Shown here piece by piece: positions 46,181-56,905 of a DNA stretch of 64,000 bases. Source of the DNA: DATFQI01 sp963831105. Lineage in GTDB: Bacteria > Actinomycetota > Thermoleophilia > Solirubrobacterales > Solirubrobacteraceae. A program made the translations under genes and the position numbers. A model generated the notes under the pieces. That model was not told the DNA's origin. It worked only from the letters and a program-made list of their open reading frames with translations, and did not search any database. The stretch is taken from contig CAWHOS010000003.1 in the NCBI GenBank assembly GCA_963831105.1, forward strand, positions 124,001-188,000. The letters are read 5' to 3'. The first letter of the stretch is position 1; each line of letters begins with the position of its first letter.

Positions 46181-48201
46181 GCCGCCCGATCGGCTTCCGG
46201 CGCGCCGCGCTGCATCTCGGCGGGCTGTGGGCGCTGGCGTTCGCGCAGCCGCTGCTCGACCTGCTCGGGCGCAACGCGGAGTTCTTCGTCGCGCGCGGCA
46301 GCACGACGGGCGACATCCTCCTGCTGGCCTTCGGTTACGCCCTGCTGCCGCCGGTGATCGGCGCCGGCGTCGTCTGGGGCGCGGGGAAGATCCGGCCGGA
46401 GCTCGGATGGGCAGCCATGCTCGCCCTGGTGGCGCTGATCGTCGGCGGGTTCGTGCTGCCACCCGCCGGGGACGTCCTCGGGGGGTCTGCCCTCGCCATC
46501 CCGCTCGCGCTGCTCGTCGGCGCCGGCGCCGCGGCACTGTACGCCCGCGCCTCAGGGGTGCGCTCGTTCGCGACGGTGCTCTCCCCCGCGCCGCTGATCG
46601 TGCTGCTCCTGTTCCTCGTCGTCTCGCCCGTGCGCGGTCTGCTGCTCCCTGCGGCCGGGGGCACGGTCGCCGGACCGTCGCGCTCCACGGTGCCGATCGT
46701 CCACGTCGTGCTCGACGAGCTGCCGCAGGCCACGCTCGCCGGTGCGGACGGGAAGATCGACGCCCAGCTGTTCCCGAACTTCGCCCGGCTCGCGGCGGAG
46801 TCCACCTGGTATCGCAATGCCACGACGGTCAACGACTCCACCGCGGCGGCGGTCCCCGCGCAGCTCACCGGTGAACAGCCGCGGGCGGGCACGCTGCCGA
46901 CCACGCGCGACCATCCGCGCAGCCTGTTCACGCTCTTCGAGCGCAGCCACGAGCTGACGGTGATCGAACCGATCACGGCGCTATGCCCCGAACGGCTCTG
47001 CGGCGACGCCCGGCCGGGGACGACGGATCGGCTGCGGTCGCTCGAGTCCGACCTGGAGGTCGTCGTGCAGCACCTGCTGCTGCCGGCCGACCTGCGCGAG
47101 GGGCTTCCCGCCGTCGACCGCGTCTGGGAGGGGTTCGAGACCGGCCCGGTAGCCGACTCGGGCGAGTTCCAGCGAGGGGCGAACCTGAAGCGCGACGTGC
47201 TCGCGGGGCTCGCCCGCGACGACCCGGCGGCCGGGTTCGAGCGCGCGATCGCCGCGCTCGATCGCCCGGGCTCGCGACCGCCGCTGGTGTTCCTCCACTC
47301 GACGCTCCCCCACGGGCCGTGGCGCTACCTGCCCGACGGCCGCCGGTATCCGATCGACGGCAAGGAGTACCCGGGGCTCGCGAGCAAGGGCTGGACGGGG
47401 CCGCAGTGGCAGGTCGACCAGGGGTTCCAGCGTCACGTCTTGCAGGTTCAGTACGTCGACCGGCTCCTGGGACGGCTGCTCGACGCCCTCCGCGACCGCG
47501 ATCTGTTCGACGACGCGGTGATCGTGGTCACCTCCGACCACGGCGCCGCGTTCATGACCGGCCAGCCGCGCCGGCCCGCGAACCGCGCGAACGTCGGCGT
47601 CATCGCTCCCGTCCCGTTCTTCGTCAAGCTGCCGGGACAGCGCGGCGGCCGCGTCGACGACCGCGCCGTGCGAACGATCGACGTGCTCCCGACGATCGCC
47701 AAGGCGGCCGGCGTGCGGGTGCCGTGGAAGGCCGACGGCATCCCGGCCGACGAGCGCGAGGTCGACCCAGAGGCACCGATCGACGTCTCGCACATGGGCA
47801 ATCCGGTGCTCACGGAGGCGCTGAGCTCCGTGCTGGCGAAGCGGCGGGAACGCGAGGGTGTGGAGGCGCGGCTGCTGCGCGACGGCGTCTACGCGATCGG
47901 GCCGAGGCCGGAGCTGATCGGCCGCCGTGTCGCGGCTGGGTCCGGCGGGAGGCGCGTGATGGTCGGTGATGCGGATGGCGTGCTGCCGTCGTTCGTCTCG
48001 GGGCGCGTGGAGGGCCTCGAGCCCGACACGATGCTCGCCGTCGCCGTCAACGGGCGCGTGCAGGCGACGACGCGGGCGTACCGCGACGGGGGACGGTCGG
48101 TCTTCGCCGCACTCGTGCCGCCATCGTCACTGCGCGAAGGGCCCAACGCCGTGTCGGTGTTCGAGGTGCTCGCGGGCGGCGGGCTGCGACCGCTGGACTG
48201 A
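46177..48201 (+). CDS. Membrane sulfatase/alkaline-phosphatase-fold protein, copy 2
   Basis: 674 residues from GTG 46177. About four or five membrane helices (1-175), then an extracytoplasmic sulfatase-fold domain: VPIVHVVLDELPQATLAG, LFPNFARLAAESTWYRNATT, VPAQLTGEQPRAG, LFTLFERSHELTVIEPIT, DAVIVVTSDHGAAFM, IDVLPTIAKAAGVRVPW. The DELP start replaces the usual metal-site DD and the nucleophile region is TWYRNATT, as in an actinobacterial subgroup. A C-terminal beta domain (550-674) is missing in copy 1. Could transfer or cleave phospho- or sulfo-groups on envelope glycans. Confidence 0.87.
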   Translation: MSRPIGFRRAALHLGGLWALAFAQPLLDLLGRNAEFFVARGSTTGDILLLAFGYALLPPVIGAGVVWGAGKIRPELGWAAMLALVALIVGGFVLPPAGDVLGGSALAIPLALLVGAGAAALYARASGVRSFATVLSPAPLIVLLLFLVVSPVRGLLLPAAGGTVAGPSRSTVPIVHVVLDELPQATLAGADGKIDAQLFPNFARLAAESTWYRNATTVNDSTAAAVPAQLTGEQPRAGTLPTTRDHPRSLFTLFERSHELTVIEPITALCPERLCGDARPGTTDRLRSLESDLEVVVQHLLLPADLREGLPAVDRVWEGFETGPVADSGEFQRGANLKRDVLAGLARDDPAAGFERAIAALDRPGSRPPLVFLHSTLPHGPWRYLPDGRRYPIDGKEYPGLASKGWTGPQWQVDQGFQRHVLQVQYVDRLLGRLLDALRDRDLFDDAVIVVTSDHGAAFMTGQPRRPANRANVGVIAPVPFFVKLPGQRGGRVDDRAVRTIDVLPTIAKAAGVRVPWKADGIPADEREVDPEAPIDVSHMGNPVLTEALSSVLAKRREREGVEARLLRDGVYAIGPRPELIGRRVAAGSGGRRVMVGDADGVLPSFVSGRVEGLEPDTMLAVAVNGRVQATTRAYRDGGRSVFAALVPPSSLREGPNAVSVFEVLAGGGLRPLD

Positions 48202-48240
48202 GCTGTGGGTGTCCGAACGAACCCGGCGGGGCCGCCGCGC

Positions 48241-48799
48241 GTGGTGAGACACGGACTGCCGATCGTCGTCGCAGGGATGCTGTTCGTTGTTCGCGGCCTG
48301 CGGCTCGGAGCCGGCGCCCGAAGCCGAGCAAGCGCCGCCGCCGACCGCGGATCAACGCAGGCTCGTGCGCGAGTTCAACGCGCTGCTGCGCGGCCCGGCG
48401 ATCGACCTGCGCTTTCCCGTCGCCGAGTGCACCACGCTGCCGAGGCGCACGCGCGCCGAGTTGCGCGACTCGCCGCAGCGGATCGCCACGGCCCGCGCCC
48501 GTCTGGCGCGGCTGCGCATGCCGAACAGCTACGACCGCGTGCGAACGCAACTGGACGAGGGGCTCCGGCTGATCGCCGAGGCGAACAAGCTCGTGCTCGC
48601 CTGGTCCGAGCGCTCGGACGACCCAGCGACGGGCGAGTGCGGCCAGAGCACCGACAACCTCCGGGACAGCGCCTATGACGAGTTCCACGACCGCGCCAAG
48701 CCGCACCTCCAGGCCTTCATGGCCAAGCACAACCCGGTCGCCGCCCGGATCCGTGCGACCACCTGGGAGCTGGGCGCGGCCGGGCTGATCCCGCGCTAG
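48241..48799 (+). CDS. Lipoprotein of unknown function (one frameshift in signal peptide)
   Basis: About 185 residues. LPIVVAGMLFV followed, after removal of one G near 48286, by FAACGSEPAPEAEQ: a lipobox with the acylated cysteine, then a proline/glutamate linker. The mature part is helical (LVREFNALLRGPAIDLRF, VRTQLDEGLRLIAEANKLV, HDRAKPHLQAFMAKHN) with two cysteines (VAECTTL, TGECGQ). No known family. Start GTG 48241 or 48244. Confidence 0.65.
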
Positions 48800-48884
48800 G
48801 CACCGGCACCGATGGATCTGTCCCGGGTTGAGCCGTCGCACGCCGCGGAGCTACGATCCTGGGGTACTACGCGAAGGAGACGCC

Positions 48885-49085
48885 ATGGTTTTCCAGGCCG
48901 GAGACCGCGTCATCGCCGAGTCGGAATCGACGGCCCGGGCGCCCCGCGCCGGCACGATCCTCCAGGTACTCCGCGAGAAGCCCGCTCGGTACCGGATCGA
49001 GTGGGACGACGGACACGAGTCGATCTACACGCCTGCGGCGGGCGCACTTCACGCCGAGCTCAGACACTCCGGCGCAGCGAACTGA
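48885..49085 (+). CDS. DUF1918 domain protein
   Basis: 66 residues, one small beta-barrel: MVFQAGDRVIAESESTARAP, RAGTILQVLREKPARYRIEW, DDGHESIYTPAAGALHAEL. Matches DUF1918, a common small actinobacterial family of unknown function whose gene often sits with stress genes. AAGGAGA precedes ATG. Confidence 0.88.
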   Translation: MVFQAGDRVIAESESTARAPRAGTILQVLREKPARYRIEWDDGHESIYTPAAGALHAELRHSGAAN

Positions 49086-49154
49086 AGGCGGCCACCCGCC
49101 GCCGACGAGCCCTAAGGAGCAGCCGATGTTCGTGACATGCGATAGTCCGACGAC

Positions 49155-49363
49155 ATGCCCAGGCCAGGCGTAGACCGGCCCCCGGCGGTCGCGTCGATAA
49201 CGACGTTCCACGAACGCGAGCAAGCTGAGGCATCGAACGACTTGCGGCCGAATGGGTGGCCGACGCCCTCGCGGACTTCGACGTCGAGCGAATGGGCGTG
49301 GTCGGCGGCGAAGTGATGGTCAGCCGCGCGATCGCCGACATGCTCGAGCCGGCTCACCACTAG
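49155..49363 (+). pseudogene. Short hypothetical protein, one frameshift
   Basis: ATG 49155 begins MPRPGVDRPPAVASITTFHE; the frame changes near 49232 into ERLAAEWVADALADFDVERM and VVGGEVMVSRAIADMLE, ending at TAG 49361-49363. The helical second part looks coding. No family known. About 69 residues if joined. The rest of 49086-49379 shows nothing further. Confidence 0.4.
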
Positions 49364-49379
49364 CCGGAGAGGACGGACG

Positions 49380-49544
49380 TCAGGTCCGGAGGTACCCGGT
49401 CAGCTCCCGCAGAATCTTCAGGCCGTTGATCACGCCGAGCACGACGAGGGCAACAACCGCCACGACGACCAACACGGTGGCGTCCACGGCGACGGCGCCG
49501 CCCAGCGCAGCGGCCGTGGTTGCGGTGAGAGCAGTCAGCACCAT
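49380..49544 (-). CDS. Small single-helix membrane protein
   Basis: 54 residues: MVLTALTATTAAALGGAVAV, then one long membrane helix (TVLVVVAVVALVVLGVINGL) and KILRELTGYLRT. Only a weak ribosome site. Not similar to a family I know. It sits just before the accessory region. Confidence 0.5.
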   Translation of the reverse strand: MVLTALTATTAAALGGAVAVDATVLVVVAVVALVVLGVINGLKILRELTGYLRT

Positions 49545-49611
49545 CGAGCTTCAGCATCGGTATCCCCGCGACGGACGCGATCCACACGCGTCCTGCCGCT
49601 CACGAATCGTC

Positions 49612-49630
49612 TGCGGCTGAAAAGCGGCCC
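49612..49630. repeat. Possible left att-like repeat of accessory region
   Basis: TGCGGCTGAAAAGCGGCCC matches 61748-61766 (TGCGGCCCAAAAGCGGCCC) at 17 of 19 bases, direct orientation. The left copy is where relaxase similarity starts; the right one is 72 bases beyond the tRNA-Thr 3' end. Could be chance. Confidence 0.3.
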
Positions 49631-49641
49631 GAGACATTCCG

Positions 49642-51696
49642 ATGCTCGCGCCAGGCTGTCGCGCGGGTCGCTTCTTCACGCCGCCGGAGTGGCGCGAGCG
49701 TGCGCGGGCCCTCGGGCTCGTGCCCGAGGCGGTACGCGCGCTCGGCGGCCGCGTGCGATCAGGTCCGCTCGACGAGCGGGTGGTCGAGCAGATCCTCGAG
49801 CAGCTGGCCGGCGCGGACGGCCTGACGCGCGACCGTTCGGCGTTCACCCGCCGCGACGTGCTGCAGGCGTTGAGCGAGCGGCTGCCCGCGCACGCGTCGG
49901 TGTCGGCGGCCGACATCGAGCGCCTGGCCGACGACTTCCTCGCCTCGCCGCGCGTCGTGGTGCTCGCCGAGGGCGCGGCGCGCGAGTCGCTGCGGCGCGC
50001 GGACGGCCGGCTGATCCCGCCGGCGCGGGCCGAGCGCTCCTACTCGACGCCGGAGCTGCTGGCGCTCGAGCGGCGGATCCTCGACCACGCATCGAGCGTC
50101 AGGGGGCCGAGCGTGGGCGTCGCCCGGCCGCAGGCGATCGAGCGGGCGCTGCGGCGCCGGCCCTCGCTCGCCGAGCGAGCAGGTCGAGATGGTGCGCCGG
50201 CTCACCGAGGACGGCGCCGGCGTCGCGGTCGTCGTCGGACCGGCGGGGGCGGGCAAGACGCATGCGCTCGCGGCGGCGCGCGAGGCGTGGGAGTCGCAGC
50301 GGCGCTCGGGTGCTGGGCGCGGCGCTCGCGCGGCGTGCTGCCCGCGAGCTCGAGGACGGCGCCGGCATCCCGAGCACGAGCGTGGCCGCGCTGCTCGAGC
50401 GCCTCGACCGCCATCCGGTCGGACGTGCTCGGGCGGCGCGCGGTGCTCGTGCTCGACGAGGCCGCGATGATCCCCACGCGCGAGCTCGCCGCGCTGATCG
50501 AGCACGCGCGTACGGCGGACGCCAAGGTGGTGCTGCTCGGCGACGACCGGCAGCTTCCGGCGATCGGCGCCGGCGGCGCGTTCGGTGGCCTGCTGTCGCG
50601 CGTCCCGGTGATCGAGCTGCAGGAGAACCGTCGCCAGCTCGCCGAGTGGGAGCGCGATGCGCTGCAGGCGCTGCGCCGCGGCGACGCGCGCACGGCCGTC
50701 GATGCGTACGCCCGAGCGGACCGGATCGTCGTCGGCGACGGGCCGACACGCTGCGCCGCTGCGCTGGTCGCCGACTGGTGGGCGTCGGGTGATCCGGCCG
50801 GCTCGGTGATGATCGCCCAGCGGCGGGTCGACGTCGCCGACCTCAACGGCCGCGCCCATGCGCTCATGCGCGCGGCGGGAGCGCTCGGCGAGCAGGAGCT
50901 CGTCGTCGGTGACGTCGCGTTCGCGCCGTGGCGATCGGGTGCTCGTGCGGCGCAACGACCGCCGGCTCGGCGTGGTCAACGGCGACCGCGGCGTCGTCAC
51001 CGACGTGGACCCGGAGCTGGGACGGATCGACGTCGACCTCGGTGGCCGGCGGGTCTCGCTGCCGCGCGCGTTCCTCGAGCAGCCGACGCAGGCATGGCGG
51101 CCGCTCGCTGATGCACGGCTACGCGCATGACCGTCCACCTGGCGCAGGGGATGACCTGCGACCGGACGTTCGTGCTCGTCGGCGATCAGCTCACGCGCGA
51201 GGCGGGCTACGTGGCGCTGAGCCGCGGGCGCGAGAGCAACCGCCTGTACGTGCTCGACTCGCGCGGAGTCCGAGCGCGACGAGTTCGCGCCCGCCGGGCC
51301 CGGCCGGCAGGACCCGGTGCGGGCGCTGGTGGAGTCGCTGAGACGATCGCGCCGGCAGACGATGGCCACCGACCTCGCCGACGCCGAGCCCGAGCTCGCG
51401 CAGCTCGCCGAGCGGCGGGCCGAGCTGGAGCAGCGAGCGGGCCGCGGCAACGCGGGAACGAGTCGCGCTCGAGCGCGAGCGCCCCGCGTGGTTCCGCGCG
51501 GGCGCACGCGCGCGTCATGCCGACGGCGCTCGAGCGGGCGCAGGCGGCCGAGGACCGGGCGCGCGAGCAGCTCGCTGCGATCGAGGCGCGCGAGCTGGCT
51601 CTGCGCACTCGTCTGCATCGCGAGCAGCGACGGCTGACGCCCGAGGTCGTGCGCGCTGCCGGGAGCGCTGCGGTCGGCCGGGAGCTCGGCCGCTGA
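49642..51696 (+). pseudogene. MobF-type relaxase, helicase half only (at least six frameshifts)
   Basis: TraA/TrwC-type protein whose N-terminal relaxase domain is absent. Order across frames: YSTPELLALERRILDHASS, Walker A in VVVGPAGAGKTHALAAARE, SVAALLERLDRHP, Walker B in AVLVLDEAAMIPTRELA, LLGDDRQLPAIGAGGAFGGL, VNGDRGVVTDVDPELGRIDV, and motif VI area HLAQGMTCDRTFVLVGD with YVALSRGRESNRLYV. The last 130 residues form a charged coiled coil. Conjugation needs the missing relaxase part, so this copy cannot nick DNA. Frames change near 50180, 50300, 50425, 50935, 51125 and 51270. Confidence 0.82.
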
Positions 51697-52067
51697 TGGA
51701 CGAGCGGCTGCTCACCCCCGCCGACGTCGCCGAGCGCTGCCAGATCAGCGCCAAGTCGGTGCTGCGCGCGATCCACCGCGGGCAGCTGCGCGCGTACCGG
51801 CTCGGCGAGCGCGGCGCCTACCGGCTGCGCGAGTGCGACGTCGACGCCTGGCTCGAGCAGACGATCGTCGGCGCCGCCGGCCGCGAGAGCAGGCGGCGCC
51901 GGTCCGCGCCGTGCCCGCGAGCAGCCGCTCCCGGCGGGCCGGCTGACGGCTCACGCCGGACATGGGCCGCTCGCGCGACGGCCGCGCGGCCTGAGCGGAA
52001 GGGGTCAACTTTCACGCGTGCGCCCTATAGGTGTCTGGGAGGCGCCCCGACGAGGAGGGCCAGATGA
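51696..52067 (+). CDS. Excisionase-like helix-turn-helix protein
   Basis: MerR/excisionase-type winged HTH in residues 5-55: LLTPADVAERCQISAKSVLR, AIHRGQLRAYRLGERGAYRL, then DVDAWLEQTI. ATG overlaps the relaxase stop by one base. Domain position directly before an integrase fits a recombination directionality factor. The Arg/Ala-rich part after residue 65 is poorly conserved in type; a frameshift may have fused it to a spurious tail, the other frame ending at a TGA near 51948. Confidence 0.7.
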   Translation: MDERLLTPADVAERCQISAKSVLRAIHRGQLRAYRLGERGAYRLRECDVDAWLEQTIVGAAGRESRRRRSAPCPRAAAPGGPADGSRRTWAARATAARPERKGSTFTRAPYRCLGGAPTRRAR

Positions 52068-53238
52068 TCCAGAAGCGCGAGCGCACGCGACACGACGGCA
52101 CCCGCTACAGCGTCTGGCGCGTCCGCTGGCGCGACGAGCGCGGCGCCGAGCGCAGCAAGACGTTCGACAAGCTGGGTGACGCGCGCGCGTACGAGGGCAA
52201 GCTGCGGACGCTCAAGCGCACCGGCGCGCTCGCCGACCTCGACGCCGGCACGCGAGACGCTCGCCGAGTTCGTCGAGGAGTGGTGGCGCGTCTACGCCGG
52301 GCCGAACCTCGAGCGCGCGACGCTGCGCGCCTACGCCACGCTCTGGAACGGGCACGCGCTTCCGCGGCTCGGCGCGATCCCGCTGCGCGAGCTCACGCCG
52401 CAGACGATCGCGCACTTCCGCGCCGACCTCGAGCAGGCCGGCGTCGGCGTCGAGGCGATCCGCAAGACGATGACGATGCTCCAGGGCGTCCTGCAGCGCG
52501 CCGTCGAGTGGGGCCGCGTCCCGACGCAACGCCGTGAAGATGACGCGCAAGCCGCCGAAGCAGCTGCGGCCGGCGGTCGAGGCGATCCCGCCGGAGCGGA
52601 TCGAGGTGATGCGCTCGCTACTGCTCGAGCGCGGCCGCCTGCGCGACGCCGCGCTCGTCTCGGTGCTCGCCTACGCCGGGCTGCGGCCGCAGGAGGCGCT
52701 CGCGCTCGAGTGGCGCCACGTGCGCGAGCGCACGCTGCTCGTGGAGCGCGCGCTCAGCGACGGCGAGCTGAAGGTGCTCAAGAACCGTCGCCAGCCGCGC
52801 ACGGTCAAGCTGCTCGCCCCGCTGCGCGAGGACCTCGCCGACTGGCGCGCCGCCGCCGCCGAGCGCGCGGCCCGGTCTTCGCCGGCTGCGTCGGGCGGCT
52901 TCTGGCGGGCCAGCGACTGGCGCAACTGGCGCAAGCGCATCTACAGGCCGGTCGCCGAGGCCGTCGGGATCGACGGCGCCCGCCCGTACGACCTGCGCCA
53001 CGCCTTCGCGTCGCTGCTGATCCACGAGGGCCGGCTGTCGGTGGTCGAGATCGCCGCGCAGCTCGGGCACAACCCGACGGTGTGCCTGGACACGTACGCG
53101 CACGTGATGGCCGAGCAGGACGGCGGCGAGCGAATCGGCGCCGAGGAGCAGATCGTGGCGGCGCGGCGCGGCGCTCGAGCGCGCGGATCACGCGGCGTGC
53201 AGCTCGACCTGTTCGAGCTCGATGCCGGAGACCGTTAG
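52064..53238 (+). CDS. Tyrosine site-specific integrase (two frameshifts)
   Basis: About 390 residues. AP2-like N-terminal arm (YSVWRVRWRDERGAERSKTF), SAM-like core-binding domain (TLAEFVEEWWRVYAGPNLE, RADLEQAGVGVEAIRKTM), catalytic domain with Arg in AYAGLRPQEALALEWRHV, His-x-x-Arg in RPYDLRHAFASLLIHEG, His in LGHNPTVCLDTYAHVM with the nucleophilic Tyr. Frames change near 52250 and 52525; joined, all catalytic residues are present. Ribosome site CGAGGAGGG. Convergent with the helicase, stops overlapping. Confidence 0.88.
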
Positions 53239-56200
53239 GCAGCCGCGACGCTTCGCGCGATCTCGAACAGCTCCTCGGGCATCGGCGTGGGGAGCCGCCA
53301 GGTGAACGCGACGGGCCGCTCGCCGCGGTGATCGACGTAGCTCACGGGTCCGAGGAACGTGAACGGTTGCGTTCCGAGCTCGAACGTCTTGCGCTCGCGC
53401 ACGAAGAGCAGGACACGGGTGCCCCGTTGCTCGTGGTTGATGTAGCGCTGCACCGTCGGCTGATGCGGGGACTGGCGCGACTGCGACTCCCAGTGGAACA
53501 GCTCCCGATTGATCGCGTAGTCGCGGTACATGGTTGTCGGCGAGTAGTCGCGTTCGGCCTTGTGCAGGTCGATGAAGAAGACGTCGCTGGCGCGCCTGCT
53601 CGACCCACAGGATGCCGCCCTGGGTCACCTTCGGCTTGACGCCCTCGCCGAACCCAGCGCGGCGACGACCTCGGCGCGGGAGTAGCGCGCGTGCGTTGCG
53701 AGCGGGAACTCGGCCGGCAGCGCTGACACCGCGGCCGGCCGTGTCGTGGCGCGGGCGTCGAGGACGTCGAAGAGCTGCGAGAGCTCCTCCCGCACGGCCG
53801 CCTCGCCCACAGCGCCCGCAGGAACTCATCGACGGTGCGCGCCCCGGACTGGCCCGAACCGAGCCCCCACGCGAGCATCGTCAGCAGCCGCTGCTGGCGC
53901 TGGTCGAAGCGATCGAGTCGCGGGGCCTGCGATCGCTCGAGCAGGCTCCCGTAGAACGCGACCCGCTCCGGGTCGTCGATGTGGGTCAGGCGAGCGATCG
54001 CCTTCAGCGCCGTCGCCTCGAGCTGGGCGTCGCGCGGCGCGGCGCGGTCGTGGCCCGCATCGCGGCGCAGCTCGGTCCAGCTGTGCGACCGGTAGATGTC
54101 CTCGAGCCGGCATTCCTGGGCGCTCCAGGAACTCGCCGAGGCGTCGTGGTCGCCTCCATGCGCGAAGGTCGGAGACGAGCGTGCTCCAGCGTGAGCGCCG
54201 GACCGCGGCCTTGAGGTTGTCGAGGACGATCTCGCGGCTCTGGCGATCGAGGTCGATCGTGCAGCCTGCCGGCAGGAACGGGAAGTCGTTGTCGACCTGG
54301 TCGACGACCGGGCCGCGGCGGCGCATCGATGATCGCGCTCAGGCGGTCGTCGAAGCGGAACTCGCGTCGGTGCTGGCCGATCAGGTCGATCACGGTGAGG
54401 TGGCTCTTGCCCTCGGCGCGGCGGAGGCCGCGGCCGAGCTGCTGGGCGAACAGCGTCGCCGACGCGGTCGGGCGCAGCAGGAGCAGGCAGTCGACGTCGG
54501 GAACGTCGACGCCCTCGCCGAGCACCTCGACGGAGAAGATGCAGCGCAGCCGCCCGGCGCGCAGGTCGTTGAGTCGCTGCGTCCGGGTGTCTGGATCGTC
54601 GTCGCCGGTCAGCGCGACGCTCTCCAGCCCAGCCTCGCTGAACTTGCGGGCCATGTAGTGCGCGTGCTCCTTGGAGACGCAGAACCCCAGTGCGCGCATC
54701 GATCCCGGCTCGAGCACGATCCGCTCGACGGCCTCCAGGAGCTTGGCGACCCGGAGGTCGTCGTTGGTGAAGAGGTTGCTGAGCTCCTGCGGCGCGTAGT
54801 CGCCGCGACGCCAGCTGAGCTGGCTGCAGGTCGGTGCCGTCGGCGACGCCGAAGTACTGGAACGGGCACGAGGAAGCCCTGGTCGATCGCCTCCCACAGC
54901 CGCAGCTCGACGGCGATGCGCTGGTCGAACCACTCGGTGACGTCCTGGCCGTCGAGGCGCTCGGGCGTCGCGGTGAGGCCGAGCAGCTCCGTCGGCTGCG
55001 AGGTGGTTGAGGAGCCGGTCGTAGGTCGCGGCGGCGGCGTGATGGAACTCGTCCACCACGACGACGTCGAAGGCGTTCGGTGCGATCTGCTCCAGCCGAT
55101 CCGCGCTGCAGCGACTGGACCATCGCGAAGACGTGGCGGCCCGTCGGCGATCCTGCCGCCGCCGTGGATCTCGCCGAAGGACCCGTCGCGCAGGACCGCG
55201 CGGTAGGTGGCCAGCGACTGCCGCAGGATCTCCTCGCGGTGCGCGACGAAGAGCAGGGAGCGGTCGCGACCGCTCGAAGCTGCCGGTAGTCGAGCGCGGC
55301 GACGACCGTCTTGCCGGTCCCGGTCGCGGCGACGACGAGGTTGCGGTGGCGGTCGTGGCGCTCGCGCTCGACCGTCAGCGCCTCGAGCATCCGCTGCTGG
55401 TGCGGGTACGGGCGGACGTCGAGGTTGGCGAAGGAGATCGTCGACGCCTCGCCGAGCGACCGGCGGTCGTGCTCGCTGCAGCGCCTCGGCGAGCTCCTCG
55501 CCGTTGACGGCCGGGTCGTAGGCCTCGAAGTGCTCCGAGGCCCAGTGGCTCTCGAACGTCATCCGGACGCGGTCGATGACGTGCGCCGCGTCCATCGAGG
55601 ACAGCCGCACGTTCCACTCCAGCCCGTCGAAGAGCGCCGTGTGCGAGAGGTTCGACGAGCCGACGAAGGCGGTGCTCAAGCCCGACGCCCGCTCGAGCAG
55701 CCACGCCTTCGCGTGGAGCTTGGTCGTGCGAGCGTCGAGCGCGACCCGCACCTCGGCGCCGAGCGCGCACGAGCTCATCGACCGCGCGCTTCTCCGTCGC
55801 GCCCATGTACGTCGTCGTGATCACGCGGACCTCGGCCGCCGCGCTCGACCACCGCCGCGAGCGCCTCGCGGAGGTGGCGGACGCCCGACCAGATCACGAA
55901 CGCGCAGATCAGGTCGACGCGAGTCGGCGGTCGCGAGCTCGGCGCGCAGCTCGGAGCCGATGTTCGGCTGGCCCTCCGCGTTGACGAGCAGGTCGCTCTG
56001 GCCGAACGGCGTCGCCGGCAGCGGCGGCAGCGGAAGCGGATCGCCGAGCGGCGACCGCTCTTGGATGCCCTGCAGCACCCGCGCCGGGAGCGCGACGCTG
56101 GCGTCGGCGTCGGCCGTGAGGCCTGCAGGAGCGCGTTGACGCGCGACGCCTGGTGTCGGCGGGCGCCTCGCGGTCGCCGAGCTCTCGTCGGATCTCCTCC

Positions 56201-56343
56201 ATGGCATGACGCGCGAGCCGGGCCGCGGCTTCTGCCGGGTCCAGCCCAGCGATCACGCGGAGGTCAGGTGCGATCGCGCGAAGCTCGCGCTCGAGCTGCT
56301 CCGTGATGAGGTGGTCCCGCGGGCCCGGATCGACAGACGACAT
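53235..56343 (-). CDS. PLD nuclease - SF2 helicase - DUF3427 protein (ten or more frameshifts)
   Basis: About 1,030 residues once frames are joined. N-terminal PLD/HKD nuclease: HxK in TKLHAKAWLLERAS and FVGSSNLSHTALFDGLEW. SF2 helicase: LVVAATGTGKTVVAALDYRQL (Walker A), VVVDEFHHAAAATYDRLL (DEAH variant), LLGLTATPERLDGQDVTEWF, VSVEVLGEGVDVPDVDC-like IFSVEVLGEGVDVPDVD, LFAQQLGRGLRRAEGKSHL (motif VI). C-terminal DUF3427: FHWESQSRQSPHQPTVQRYI, TRVLLFVRERKTFE, PFTFLGPVSYVDHRGERPVA. This architecture (COG3886 + COG1061) is known from defence islands. It ends the operon starting at 59845. Confidence 0.88.
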
Positions 56344-56373
56344 CGCGCGAAGCTACTGCTTCAGCGCTGAAGA

Positions 56374-56905
56374 TCACGCACCGGTCTTGCTCGCTTCGAC
56401 CGCTCCCTCCGGCGCATAGTCGGCGGTGATCAGGATCTGGCCCTGCGCGGTGAGCGCGAGCACCTCCGACAGGCTCGCCTTCAGCGAGCCGCTGAGTTGG
56501 ATGCTCTGCGCGACCGACACGCCGCGGAGCCGCAGACTCGAGCCCTCGACCGCGATGGTGCCCCGCACCCGGCGGAGCGACCGGTCGATGAGCTCGCCGA
56601 GGTAGACCTGCAGCCGCCCGGTGATCGCTCGTCGAACTTCGCGCGCGTCCTCCGCGGCTCGGGCCAGGATGGTGTCAACGGCAGCCGGTGGTCGCCGACC
56701 CCAGCGCCTGCTCCAGCGCCTCTCTGCATCGCATCCACACGCACTCCAACGCGACGGTCACGGCGTCCCATGCCTGGAGGGCAAGCCCGCGGGCGGCCGC
56801 GCCGAGCGGTGAGGCCAGGCCGGGCAACGCGTCGTCCGGGCGGGCGGCCGCGGCCTCCAGGGCGGCATAGAAGTCACTCTCCTGCGTCAGGGTGACCAGG
56901 GTCAC
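56374..56905 (-). CDS. Operon protein C, unknown (one frameshift)
   Basis: About 176 residues from GTG 56905, which overlaps the stop of protein B (GTGA). MTLVTLTQESDFYAALEAAA, a helical region (VTVALECVWMRCREALEQAL), a frame change near 56697, a further helix (TILARAAEDAREVRRAITG) and a beta-rich end with LRRVRGTIAVEGSSLRLRGV and LTAQGQILITADYAPEG. No known family. Stops 31 bases before the helicase ATG. Could be a small partner or regulator of B or the helicase. Confidence 0.65.
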
